A stretch of DNA of 64,000 nt, taken from Gemmatimonadota bacterium (GTDB lineage: Bacteria; Gemmatimonadota; Gemmatimonadetes; Gemmatimonadales; Gemmatimonadaceae). The notes beneath the pieces are model-generated. The model did not search any database, was not told the DNA's origin, and saw only the letters and a list, made by a program, of their open reading frames with translations. This document shows, piece by piece, positions 26,748-34,240 of this stretch. A program made the position numbers and the translations under genes. Each line of letters opens with the position of its first letter. Position 1 is the first letter of the stretch. Where the stretch lies: NCBI GenBank assembly GCA_003134685.1, contig PLCA01000005.1:310001-374000 (forward strand). Direction: 5' to 3'.

Positions 26748-27812
26748 ATGAAAAGAAGCCAAAGCAAGCATGAACTAGACATCCCCTCTTGGGCGAAGCG
26801 CTCAAAAGGCCTGGTGGCGGAATACGCGACTGATCTTGGAGTGGCGCTCGTCGGAGATAGTCAATCTGTCCTTGAGAGCGCGGCCGTCAGTGAGTTGCTT
26901 GGTCGAGTCCAGCTGATATTCACTTCTCCGCCCTTTCCATTGAATCGGAAGAAGAAGTACGGCAATCTCTCAGGCCTTGAGTTTCGCAAGTGGCTCAGGG
27001 GCTACGCGAACAAACTCCGGGCTCTATTGACACCAGACGGATCGGCGGTCATCGAGATGGGTAACGCGTGGGAGCAGGGAAGTCCGGTGATGTCCACCCT
27101 TGCTCTGGAAACTTTACTCGCTTTCAAGAAAGCCGGCAGTTTTCATCTATGCCAAGAATTCATCTGGTTTAACCCGGCAAAACTCCCTACACCGGCGCAG
27201 TGGGTAACAATCGAAAGAAGCCGTGTTAAGGACTCATTCACTCGGCTTTGGTGGCTGAGCCCGACGACGCATCCGAAGGCTGACAATCGACGCGTGCTTC
27301 AGCCGTATAGCGGCTCGATGAAATCCCTCCTGCAGCGCCAGAAGTACAATTCTGGTCGTCGGCCGTCGCAGCACGTGATCAGTCGCCGTGGGTTCCTAGT
27401 CGACAATGGCGGCGCGATTCCGCCGAACGTTCTGCAACCTTCCGAGGAGGAAACTCTGGGCAGCCTTCTTATCGAAGGGAATACTGGTAACAGTAGTTCG
27501 TATCATCAGTACTGTCGGGCACTCAAGCTCACTCCGCACCCTGCGCGGATGCCGATCAGCCTCGCAAAATTCTTTGTCAACCTTTGCACGGAACCGGGGG
27601 ACTTAGTGCTCGATCCGTTTAGCGGGAGCAACACCACTGGGGCAGCCGCCGAACTTCTCGGAAGGAAATGGCTATCGATTGAAGCCGAGGCGGAATATGC
27701 GCGAGGCGGACGAGGGCGCTTCCCAAGAATATGGACCAAGACAGAGTTGCGTGTCACCTCTCAACACGACGTGAACATGAAGGAGACAGGCCGTTCTCGG
27801 ACTCCTGTTTAG
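26748..27812 (+). CDS. Beta-class DNA amino-methyltransferase
   Basis: Starting at the ATG at 26748, 22 bp after drmB, the protein has 354 residues. Motif IV, TSPPF (residues 59-63), comes before motif I, LDPFSGSNTTGAA (from about 288), an order that marks the beta class of amino-methyltransferases (N4-cytosine or N6-adenine; SPPF leans to N4-cytosine). The middle is the target-recognition region. It occupies the methyltransferase slot of the DISARM-like cluster, but the known class 2 enzyme (DrmMII) is a C5-cytosine methyltransferase, so the pairing with a DrmE-like protein is unusual. A longer frame from 26631 would overlap drmB by 95 bp. Confidence 0.75.
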   Translation: MKRSQSKHELDIPSWAKRSKGLVAEYATDLGVALVGDSQSVLESAAVSELLGRVQLIFTSPPFPLNRKKKYGNLSGLEFRKWLRGYANKLRALLTPDGSAVIEMGNAWEQGSPVMSTLALETLLAFKKAGSFHLCQEFIWFNPAKLPTPAQWVTIERSRVKDSFTRLWWLSPTTHPKADNRRVLQPYSGSMKSLLQRQKYNSGRRPSQHVISRRGFLVDNGGAIPPNVLQPSEEETLGSLLIEGNTGNSSSYHQYCRALKLTPHPARMPISLAKFFVNLCTEPGDLVLDPFSGSNTTGAAAELLGRKWLSIEAEAEYARGGRGRFPRIWTKTELRVTSQHDVNMKETGRSRTPV

Positions 27813-27848
27813 GGTCGTCAATTCTGGCGAGGAGTCTTTCTCTTCCAC

Positions 27849-27986
27849 GTTCGACTTGAATGGCGGGTCAAGATTCACCAAGTCTACACTCTCATCAGCG
27901 ACGTGTTCGGCGAGCACTTTTAAGTTGTCGCCGTAGAACAATTCATTTTCGTGGACCAACTGGCTTCGCCTAGCAGAGGATGCCAC
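27849..27986 (-). pseudogene. N-terminal remnant of a second DNA methyltransferase
   Basis: On the minus strand a GTG-started frame reads QLVHENELFYGDNLKVL, then VDLVNLDPPFKSN. This is the start of a type III Mod/alpha-beta adenine methyltransferase: YGDN substrate-binding loop and DPPF catalytic motif IV. The match ends abruptly at about 27849, and the rest of the frame is antisense to the end of the TSPPF methyltransferase. Full-length enzymes of this kind are over 400 residues, so this is a broken 5' end. It lies head-to-head with the membrane protein gene at 27980. Confidence 0.65.
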
Positions 27987-29152
27987 AAAATGCCCGAGAC
28001 GCTCTTAACGGGCAAGCCAACGGATCCGACTCGGCAGCGATGGACATTTCAGCAGCGGTTAAGAATTTGCCGATTGGCGGCTTCCTTAAGGACGTACTTG
28101 TCTTCGTCCTCTCGCCACGCCGATACCTCAAGAAAGTCAATGCGGAGCCCGATTTCACAACGGTCCAGCGCCTCTGCTTCTACGCGGTTTGCTTTACCAT
28201 ATTCGAATTCGCTGTGATCGGTGTCGGTCTGGGGGAGATTCAGTCACCAACTCAGTTCGAAATCCTAGGCCTCTCAGTGTTCGAGCTGGTATTTGGAGCG
28301 ATTTACATACCCGCCTTCGTGGCGGTTGGGATGTTGGAGCGGACGGAACGTCCGATTAAGAACGCTATCGCCTATTCCCTTACTTTCCGTTTCGTCTACA
28401 TCACGATCCCACTGATGCTGTACGCTCTGTTTCTTACAACGGAGAGTTACGGGATCGCGCTACTTCGTGGCATCGCCACTTACATCTACTGGCTCGCTTG
28501 GATATTGGTGCTGCCCCTTGCGAGTACTCGCAGTATCCGCCTCAAGGCACTAGGTGCTTTGGTCTCTTTGGCGTTCGCAGCAGTCTTGTTCTATGCGGTA
28601 TTAACGGTGGTCACCGGTAATGGAGGGTCAAGCAAGAGGCTATCGGAGCTTTCTATTCTGTACGATCCAATTGGCGAGGAGCTTGACGCAGCGGCGCTCA
28701 ACTTCGATGTGGTGGATAAGACTTCCCCCATTCACCGCACGAACGATGCTCTGCTCAAGGCTTTGGAATTTCACAGCCCGGATTCTATCGCAGCTCTCGC
28801 TGCCTTTACGCGAGCTTGGAAAGAGTGGCCGGGAGTGAGCGTTACGGAGAAGGAGAGGCTGGCAAAGGAGCGCCTAAGGCTGACGAAGTTTGACAGCGCA
28901 GCCAGGTTCGAGACGACGCATCAAGCCATCGCTTTACAACTACAGCTCGTTGACTCCACTGAGAAATCAATCGAGACGATTGACCGTTTCCGCGCCATGA
29001 AGGGAACCGGTCTGGTCGAGGTGTTTGACAGCTTTCTCGCCGCACAGAACGCTCAAATAGCCGGTCTGCGTTGGGTCGTTGCCAATGTCAGTTTTCGGAG
29101 AAAGCTTGCCGATATGGGTTTGCTGATCTGTCGGTGTGCGGGAGACTATTAG
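27980..29152 (+). CDS. Multi-pass membrane protein, unknown
   Basis: A 390-residue protein. After a cytosolic N-terminus it has about five transmembrane helices (residues about 65-215, e.g. VFELVFGAIYIPAFVAVGML and ALGALVSLAFAAVLFYAVLT). The C-terminal half is soluble and helical, reminiscent of Yip1/YIP-like membrane domains with an appended domain. ATG 27980 overlaps the 5' end of the methyltransferase remnant, so part of its N-terminus may be new sequence; an internal ATG at 28040 (MDISAAVKNL) is a safer start. A role with the DISARM-like cluster is not supported beyond proximity. Confidence 0.6.
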   Translation: MPQNARDALNGQANGSDSAAMDISAAVKNLPIGGFLKDVLVFVLSPRRYLKKVNAEPDFTTVQRLCFYAVCFTIFEFAVIGVGLGEIQSPTQFEILGLSVFELVFGAIYIPAFVAVGMLERTERPIKNAIAYSLTFRFVYITIPLMLYALFLTTESYGIALLRGIATYIYWLAWILVLPLASTRSIRLKALGALVSLAFAAVLFYAVLTVVTGNGGSSKRLSELSILYDPIGEELDAAALNFDVVDKTSPIHRTNDALLKALEFHSPDSIAALAAFTRAWKEWPGVSVTEKERLAKERLRLTKFDSAARFETTHQAIALQLQLVDSTEKSIETIDRFRAMKGTGLVEVFDSFLAAQNAQIAGLRWVVANVSFRRKLADMGLLICRCAGDY

Positions 29153-29496
29153 TGGCGCACCAATTCTCAGAGGCCTAGCGGCGCATCAAGGTCCGCCGAG
29201 AACCTTGGCAGTCTGACGTGCGACCTTCGCCGGACGGAGAATCGCGATTTACTCGTCGCTTGCAGACAAAGCGGGTCGCGACAACTGCAAGGACACTTAC
29301 GATGAATCAACGGGTCGTGATGCGAGTTGGACGCGGAGTGCGAAGCCCGATTTATGCGTTTTTGCAGTAAGAGCAGCGAAGGAATGTTATGCAGCTATTC
29401 TTGCAGCCTATCACCGAGCAGTATTGTGAGCCTAGTTCTCCTAAATGCGCGCGGGGCAGGGATTTTGCTTCGAGGCGCCGTATTATTAGAGTGCGC
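29153..29496. other. Intergenic, no gene recognised
   Basis: About 340 bp between the membrane protein and the HNH gene; only the inverted repeat at 29497-29521 stands out. Confidence 0.35.
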
Positions 29497-29521
29497 AAAG
29501 GCTGCGAGCTACGCAGCCTTT
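29497..29521. terminator. Perfect hairpin upstream of the HNH gene
   Basis: AAAGGCTGCG, a 5-nt loop, then CGCAGCCTTT: a perfect 10-bp stem. No T run follows on the plus strand, so it is a weak terminator at best; an operator for the HNH gene 55 bp downstream is an alternative. Confidence 0.4.
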
Positions 29522-29575
29522 CAAATTCGTTCGCAAGCTAATAGGGGTTAGCGAGCAACACACTTCGCGTATTAC

Positions 29576-30085
29576 ATGGCCCGTCCTCCGGTTCCCTACG
29601 ACGTGGCCGTCCGAGTCTACTTTCGTGACGGCTGGCTCTGCTCACATTGCCGCCGGCCAACCGTATTTCACCTCGCGCTCAAGCTGTTGGCCGAGCGGGT
29701 AACGCAGGCGCTTCCGCACGCCCATCTCGCATACTGGGACGAACGATGGCGCCGCGACCAGTCCCCCCTTCTCGATCAGCTCGCGGCCTCAATCGACCAT
29801 GTCCATGCCTTCTCCAAGGGTGGTGAACATGGGGAAGCCAACTTCGCGACCATCTGCGTCAAGTGTAACCTGCGCAAAGGCACGCGGACGCGGGAGGAAC
29901 ATGCCGCGGTTGATTCACCCCGCCGCGTGAAGGGCAAGTATGGCGAGCCGACCGCTTGGGACGGCCTCGCGTTCACCTATATGATGCTGGCGCGAGAGAG
30001 CACGCGTCCGCTCACGGCAACTGAGAAAGGGTGGTTGCGGGCCTTGGAGGCATGGTACGATACGCGGCTCGCTAACGAACGCTGA
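29576..30085 (+). CDS. HNH endonuclease
   Basis: A 169-residue protein with an HNH nuclease core: paired cysteines CSHC (residues about 22-25), IDHVHAFSKGGEHGEANF (about 74-91) containing the catalytic His and Asn region, and CVKCNLRKG (about 95-103) completing the zinc site. About 45 residues are inserted between the first Cys pair and the DHV motif. There is no secretion signal. HNH proteins of this kind act in restriction, homing or mobile elements; in this island, DNA cutting in defence is plausible. No operon partner. Confidence 0.8.
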   Translation: MARPPVPYDVAVRVYFRDGWLCSHCRRPTVFHLALKLLAERVTQALPHAHLAYWDERWRRDQSPLLDQLAASIDHVHAFSKGGEHGEANFATICVKCNLRKGTRTREEHAAVDSPRRVKGKYGEPTAWDGLAFTYMMLARESTRPLTATEKGWLRALEAWYDTRLANER

Positions 30086-30295
30086 AGCTGACAAAGGATC
30101 TATTGAATTGTTTGCGGCTCCCCGCAAGCTCCTATTTGATTCCTTTGCGGCTTAGCTAAGGCGGTTAGCCTGACAGACTGACACTAGAGAACCCAAGTTT
30201 CTGACCATGCTGATCGAAGCCTTAGTAGTCGCCTGCCTGGTTCAACAAGTAACTCCGACTCACGCCAGGGAAGCCGATTCCTAGTTTCTTTCCTA

Positions 30296-30448
30296 GTTTC
30301 TCCCTGCAAGGTACGACATGAATGTCGGAGAACTCCGGCACCGACGCCCTGATTCTCCTATGAACTTCGGCAATTTGTCGTAGTTGGTTTATGTGTGTTC
30401 CTGCTTTGGGAGCAGGAGGTCCCCGGTTCAAATCCGGGCGCCCCGACT
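30296..30448 (+). repeat. Direct repeat copy 1 ending in a tRNA-Pro 3' half (att-like)
   Basis: About 153 bp, matched imperfectly at 32560-32711. The last part (30400-30446) is the 3' half of a tRNA-Pro: anticodon stem-loop with TGG anticodon (CCTGC TTTGGGA GCAGG), T arm with GGTTCAAATCC and acceptor CGCCCCG plus A. The 5' half is absent. Integrases that target tRNA genes regenerate such 3' halves, so this reads as an attachment site. The shared upstream part (TCCGGCACCGACGCCC) may be integrase arm sites. Confidence 0.7.
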
Positions 30449-30458
30449 CTGTAACTGC

Positions 30459-30493
30459 AAGCCTCATCGTCGTTTCGACGGTGGGGCTTTTTT
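30459..30493 (+). terminator. Intrinsic terminator after tRNA-Pro half copy 1
   Basis: Stem AAGCCTCATCGTCG, loop TTT, CGACGGTGGGGCTT (two G-T pairs), followed by TTTT. Position is right for a tRNA terminator. Confidence 0.7.
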
Positions 30494-30629
30494 GTTCGCC
30501 CTTCGGCTGTTACCCGTTTCGTGGTCCGTTTTGCAGCATTATCGCCCCGAGACGGCTTTATCCATATCTGCCTTGGCTCTGATATCACGGCGAGCATCGT
30601 GTCGTTGTCAGCCTTCTGGTAGCACCTGA

Positions 30630-30809
30630 TCAAGGTGCCGTGAAAGCTGGCGACGACCAGGTCAACATCTGCGAGACTGACGTGCTCACCAAAGTATCGG
30701 CTATGTGAGCCGTGTCGGTCTTCTCCTTCCACCGATAGTGGACATCGCAATGGGTCTGAGCGCCGATTGGCGCGGCGATGAACAGGAACAGCGCAGGCAG
30801 GACGCGCAT
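30630..30809 (-). CDS. Small exported protein or gene fragment
   Basis: A 59-residue frame with a clear signal peptide (MRVLPALFLFIAAPIGAQTH) followed by CDVHYRWKEKTD. The downstream sequence in another frame also reads as protein (SLADVDLVVASFHGTLIRCY), so this may be the start of a frameshifted longer gene. Function unknown. Confidence 0.35.
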   Translation of the reverse strand: MRVLPALFLFIAAPIGAQTHCDVHYRWKEKTDTAHIADTLVSTSVSQMLTWSSPAFTAP

Positions 30810-30865
30810 CGATACGCCTCGGGTATTGTCAGTCAGATTCTAGGTTTCCTCAGCTGACGCAACAA

Positions 30866-30996
30866 TGTCGGTTTCATATCACCCGACTGTCGGCTTCATA
30901 TCAGTCGGGCAACCCGTCTCTGACGGGCCTCTGACGTTCGCTGCTGTATCCTTTCCGCGTGAAATGAAATCGACATCGCGTGAAACGAAAAAGTCA
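30866..30996. mobile_element. 131-bp MITE-like element with paired inverted 16-bp repeats
   Basis: The left end has TGTCGGTTTCATATCA (30866-30881) and TGTCGGCTTCATATCA (30888-30903). The right end has the complement motif TGAAATGAAATCGACA (30960-30975) and TGAAACGAAAAAGTCA (30981-30996). The two ends face each other about 55 bp apart, with 21-22 bp between repeats within each end. This is what remains if an IS21-like element loses its genes and keeps its multiple terminal repeats. Confidence 0.5.
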
Positions 30997-31152
30997 TAGA
31001 CAGCATTCTAATTCCTTCGATTGTAGCGTCCGAGCTGATGATACGCGCGCCCCTAGGAGGAAGGGCTCTGACGCTGTCCTGACACCCTCCACTTACTCGT
31101 TGCGTGCAGGCGCCGCATACACGACGCCAACACCCGTAACATTGGAGGCACT

Positions 31153-32106
31153 GTGAAACAGGCTAGACGTATCACCCGCACCGCGCACATGTTCGGAGCG
31201 CTCAGTTTCGCCCTTCTCCTCGTCGCCTGCACGGACAGGGAAGCAACAGCGCCGACTGCGCTCGTCGACATCTCGAAGGCGCAGTCCGTCAACGCAACAT
31301 TGACGACGAGCATCGAATCCTTCGGCGTGAGGGGCGGGCCTGGACCCTTGGCCGGCCGCACAGTTACACAGAAGGTGAAAGCACTCCCCAAGGTGCCGGG
31401 GGTTTTCTCGCTGATTCCCCCAACCGATCCAATCTACTGCTCCACATCCGCCGCCTGTGAGCCTGTGTCGAACACGGCTCCGGTTCTCGCCGTAGCGTAT
31501 GGCAACTACTGGAGCAACTACGACGAGAGCATATACGACAGCAACGGCAATCTCGTCCGCATTGTCGCAACCGGACCGGGCGACTCCCCCGTCACCGACG
31601 TCTGGGTATGGCTCAACGGAGCCCCGCAAGTCCACATGCATAACATCTGGACCTACGCGTACGGCTACTATCGGCTCTACAATCAGACGATCACGGTCGC
31701 AAGGCCAGATGCCAGTCGTGCCGTTACGCTCAGCACCACAGTCAGCGCGGGCTACACGATGGTCTCGAGCAACTCCTTGGGCGTTCAGTTCGCGGGTTTC
31801 GCGGGGAACGCGTTGAGTAAAATTGGGTGCTGGCTCGCGCCACAGGTGGCCTACGCCAGCTTTCCTTCGCAGTGCGGTTCGCAGGCGCTAGTCTTCGCTG
31901 GGGAAACTTTCGTGTTGGGAGTTGGAACCGTTACGCTGTTCGGCGTTTCCGCAACCGCCCCTCCCGTCGCACCTCTCGCGGCCTCCGCCTATCTTGCGGG
32001 GTGGGGACTGTGGACGAAGTCGCTGTACGACATTCTCTCCTGCATCGACAATGCTCGCGGTCGACCGCACAGAACGATTATGTTGCCGAACTACTACGGG
32101 TTCTAA
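31153..32106 (+). CDS. Lipoprotein, unknown
   Basis: Started by GTG at 31153 (GGAGG at 31144), 317 residues. The signal ends with LLVACTDRE, a lipobox with lipidated Cys. The mature part is beta-rich and Ser/Thr/Tyr-rich (AYGNYWSNYDESIYDSNGNL), with Cys pairs (YCSTSAACEP), and ends in hydrophobic segments (FVLGVGTVTLFGVSATAPP). No family recognised. With the next gene it is the only cargo between the two tRNA-Pro repeat copies. Confidence 0.6.
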   Translation: MKQARRITRTAHMFGALSFALLLVACTDREATAPTALVDISKAQSVNATLTTSIESFGVRGGPGPLAGRTVTQKVKALPKVPGVFSLIPPTDPIYCSTSAACEPVSNTAPVLAVAYGNYWSNYDESIYDSNGNLVRIVATGPGDSPVTDVWVWLNGAPQVHMHNIWTYAYGYYRLYNQTITVARPDASRAVTLSTTVSAGYTMVSSNSLGVQFAGFAGNALSKIGCWLAPQVAYASFPSQCGSQALVFAGETFVLGVGTVTLFGVSATAPPVAPLAASAYLAGWGLWTKSLYDILSCIDNARGRPHRTIMLPNYYGF

Positions 32107-32121
32107 GGGAGGTATTGCAAA

Positions 32122-32415
32122 ATGGACGTATCTGGCATCACCTTCGCGGCGATCATGATGGTGCTCGCGATACCGCTGGCAGTCATCCTCTATCGGAGTT
32201 GGGGCTCTCTCGAGAGCAACAACCGATTTGTTGGGACCGTCTTTCTGGTTTCGACACTGCTGTTAGGGATCGTGAATCTCGCCGGGTACACAGGAAGGAT
32301 GGAGGATGGTCCGGCGTATCAGACTTTGAACATCTCGCTCTCTGCGCTTTCGTCGGTCATGCTCCTGTTGTTGTTCGTTTCGGAGTGGAAGCGTCGGAGA
32401 ACTGGCGCTTTGTAG
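32122..32415 (+). CDS. Small three-helix membrane protein
   Basis: A 97-residue protein with three transmembrane helices (ITFAAIMMVLAIPLAVILYR, VGTVFLVSTLLLGIVNLAGY, LSALSSVMLLLLFVSEW). It starts 15 bp after the lipoprotein gene with GGGAGG at 32107-32112, so the two form an operon. No family recognised. Confidence 0.55.
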   Translation: MDVSGITFAAIMMVLAIPLAVILYRSWGSLESNNRFVGTVFLVSTLLLGIVNLAGYTGRMEDGPAYQTLNISLSALSSVMLLLLFVSEWKRRRTGAL

Positions 32416-32509
32416 CGCGACATAGCGCGGGCGGGCCTTAGGCGGGCCGGAAACGACCCCAGGCGTAAGAGGTTGTGCTCGATCCGACGCGCCCCCACGG
32501 CGAACGTGA

Positions 32510-32544
32510 CAAGGTCTCCTGAGGCTAATTCTCAGGAGACCTTG
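32510..32544 (+). terminator. Long perfect hairpin after the lipoprotein operon
   Basis: CAAGGTCTCCTGAG, 7-nt loop, CTCAGGAGACCTTG: a perfect 14-bp stem followed by a short T-containing stretch (CCCGTTTCGTT). Likely terminator of the 31.15-32.4 kb operon. Confidence 0.6.
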
Positions 32545-32559
32545 CCCGTTTCGTTACTC

Positions 32560-32711
32560 GTTTCTCCCGACAAAGTGCGATCCGGATGTCAGGAAAGTCC
32601 GGCACCGACGCCCGATTCCCCTATGAACACCGGCAGATTGTCGTAGTGTGATTGTTGTTGTTCCTGCTTTGGGAGCAGGAGGTCCCCGGTTCAAATCCGG
32701 GCGCCCCGACT
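32560..32711 (+). repeat. Direct repeat copy 2 ending in a tRNA-Pro 3' half (att-like)
   Basis: Second copy of the 150-bp repeat, 2264 bp from the first. The tRNA-Pro 3' half (32663-32709) is identical to copy 1; the upstream part is about 75 percent similar by eye. A strong terminator follows, and after it the sequence changes to apparently core genes. This is the best candidate for the right boundary of the island; the intact tRNA-Pro should lie left of the window. Confidence 0.7.
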
Positions 32712-32718
32712 GAATACA

Positions 32719-32754
32719 AGAAACCCCTGCAGCGTTCTGGCTGCAGGGGTTTCT
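32719..32754 (+). terminator. Terminator after tRNA-Pro half copy 2
   Basis: AGAAACCCCTGCAG, 8-nt loop, CTGCAGGGGTTTCT: a perfect 14-bp stem followed by CCTTGTT. It is probably the original terminator of the tRNA-Pro gene. It also faces the end of the gene on the minus strand at 32781. Confidence 0.65.
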
Positions 32755-32780
32755 CCTTGTTCAGGGCCATCGCTCTCTCG

Positions 32781-33863
32781 TCAGCGGAGCGAGGTCAATC
32801 CTAGAATGGTCGTAAGCAAGCCGGCGAGGATCGATGAATTGCCATTTGCTAAGGTCGACCCATATTGAGACCGGCTGTAGTATCCGTCTGTGTACCCGCG
32901 CTGGAAACCCTGGCGGAAATAATAGTTGTAGTCGCTCTGATCGACGTAGTTTCCCGCGTAACCATAGTTGGCATCCTGATACGCGTAAGAGTTTTGGAAG
33001 TTCGGCGTCAAACCGTCCTGCCTATCGGCTTGTCCGAAGCGCACACCTTCTTGATAGCCGTAGTTCACCGCTTGCCGAAGTACGTCGGCTCCGTACTGGT
33101 TCGTCTGGCGGTTGACGCCACTGTAGGCGTAGCGATAGCTGGGTGCCGTGCTGATGTACGGATCGTTAGAGTAATTGCGGGCGGTCTGTAACCGCAGCTG
33201 CTGCGCCCGGAGCTGGGCCAGGTACTGCTGCTGGGCCCGATACTGCGCGGCGCGCTTCTGCTGCTGCTCCTGGGCCGCTTGCTGTTGACCGAGACGAACC
33301 TGCTGGTCGAGGCGCTGACTGTACTGCGTCGCGCGTTGCTGCTCCGCCTGAGCCCGCTGACGCTGATCGGCCGCCGGGACTGCCATTGGCGGAGCCGGCC
33401 TTCTTGGCGCCGATGACTGAACCGGCTGGCGCTGCTGAACCACGGGAGTAGGCGCCGGTCTGGCCGCGCTTCTTGGCGCCGATGACTGAACCGGCTGGCG
33501 CTGCTGAACCACGGGAGTGGGCGCCGGTCTGGCCGCGCTTCTTCCCCGGTTGGGCGTCGATGCCTGAACCTGCTGACGCGGCTGAGCCGCAGGAACTGGC
33601 GCCGGTTTAGCCTGGCTTCTTCCTCGGGCGGGCGTCGATGCTTGAACCCGCTGAGGCTGCTGAGCGGCCGGAGCCGGAGTCGGTCTAGCCGGCTTTTTCC
33701 CCTGGTCAGGAGCCGGCGCCTGAGCGTGCTTGTCCACCTGCGCAGCTTTGCCGTGCGCCGGAGATGAATCTTTTTTTGCACCGCCCCCCTGCGCGTAAGC
33801 TGTGGCACTTGCGCTTACCACGAGGAACAAGAGGGCTGAATTGAAAACTTGGGCGCGTTTCAT
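32781..33863 (-). CDS. Exported Pro/Gln-rich repeat protein
   Basis: From MKRAQVFNSALLFLVVSASA the protein has 360 residues and a signal peptide ending at AYAQGG. Residues about 30-165 are a low-complexity Pro/Ala/Gln region with a 23-residue unit (SAARPAPTPVVQQRQPVQSS) repeated almost exactly. A Gln/Arg-rich helix follows, then a Tyr/Gly-rich C-terminal domain with YGYQEGVRFGQADR and FRQGFQRGYTDGYY repeats. It is likely periplasmic or surface associated. Function unknown. Confidence 0.65.
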   Translation of the reverse strand: MKRAQVFNSALLFLVVSASATAYAQGGGAKKDSSPAHGKAAQVDKHAQAPAPDQGKKPARPTPAPAAQQPQRVQASTPARGRSQAKPAPVPAAQPRQQVQASTPNRGRSAARPAPTPVVQQRQPVQSSAPRSAARPAPTPVVQQRQPVQSSAPRRPAPPMAVPAADQRQRAQAEQQRATQYSQRLDQQVRLGQQQAAQEQQQKRAAQYRAQQQYLAQLRAQQLRLQTARNYSNDPYISTAPSYRYAYSGVNRQTNQYGADVLRQAVNYGYQEGVRFGQADRQDGLTPNFQNSYAYQDANYGYAGNYVDQSDYNYYFRQGFQRGYTDGYYSRSQYGSTLANGNSSILAGLLTTILGLTSLR

Positions 33864-34102
33864 CGGTCGTGTCTCCATTGGGCTAACAATCTCTGATGAC
33901 GGCTGGCAGCGACTGCTCGCGCGGCCACAGATTCACCGTTAAGAGGGCAACTCGCGTGCCCCCTTCCCATCAGCTGAGATCTCAGGCCGCTGTCATTGTC
34001 CTTGGCAGGCGGTCAGCGCGTCTTGTTCGCCTCGATCATCGCCGGCCCCCCCCAGTGCTTGAGCATCTCGTCAGGGACGAGAGGAAAGCCCCCGTAAGCC
34101 TG

Positions 34103-34240
34103 TCACAGCTCGATCGCAGCGCCGGACGCCGAACTATGCCGGGCGACGATCGTCGTGACCGCGATGATGTGATCGGGATCGGTGGCGTGCCGCATCCCGA
34201 GAATGAATCCCAGCACCATGAGAGCGAGAACGCTGGTCAT
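34103..34240 (-). pseudogene. N-terminal fragment of a NiCoT-type nickel/cobalt transporter
   Basis: A 45-residue frame, MTSVLALMVLGFILGMRHAT then DPDHIIAVTTIVARHSS. R-H-A-x-D-x-DH is the first-helix metal signature of nickel/cobalt permeases, which normally have 6-8 helices and over 250 residues. The frame stops 24 residues after the motif, so the rest of the gene is lost. Its ATG overlaps the stop of the upstream SnoaL-like gene by 4 bp, so it was part of that operon before truncation. Confidence 0.6.

Noticed and set aside
1197-33000. CRISPR array or retron
   Set aside because: The only regular repeats are 16 bp at 22-bp steps in clusters of two to four, without spacers of CRISPR size, and no Cas or reverse transcriptase gene is present.
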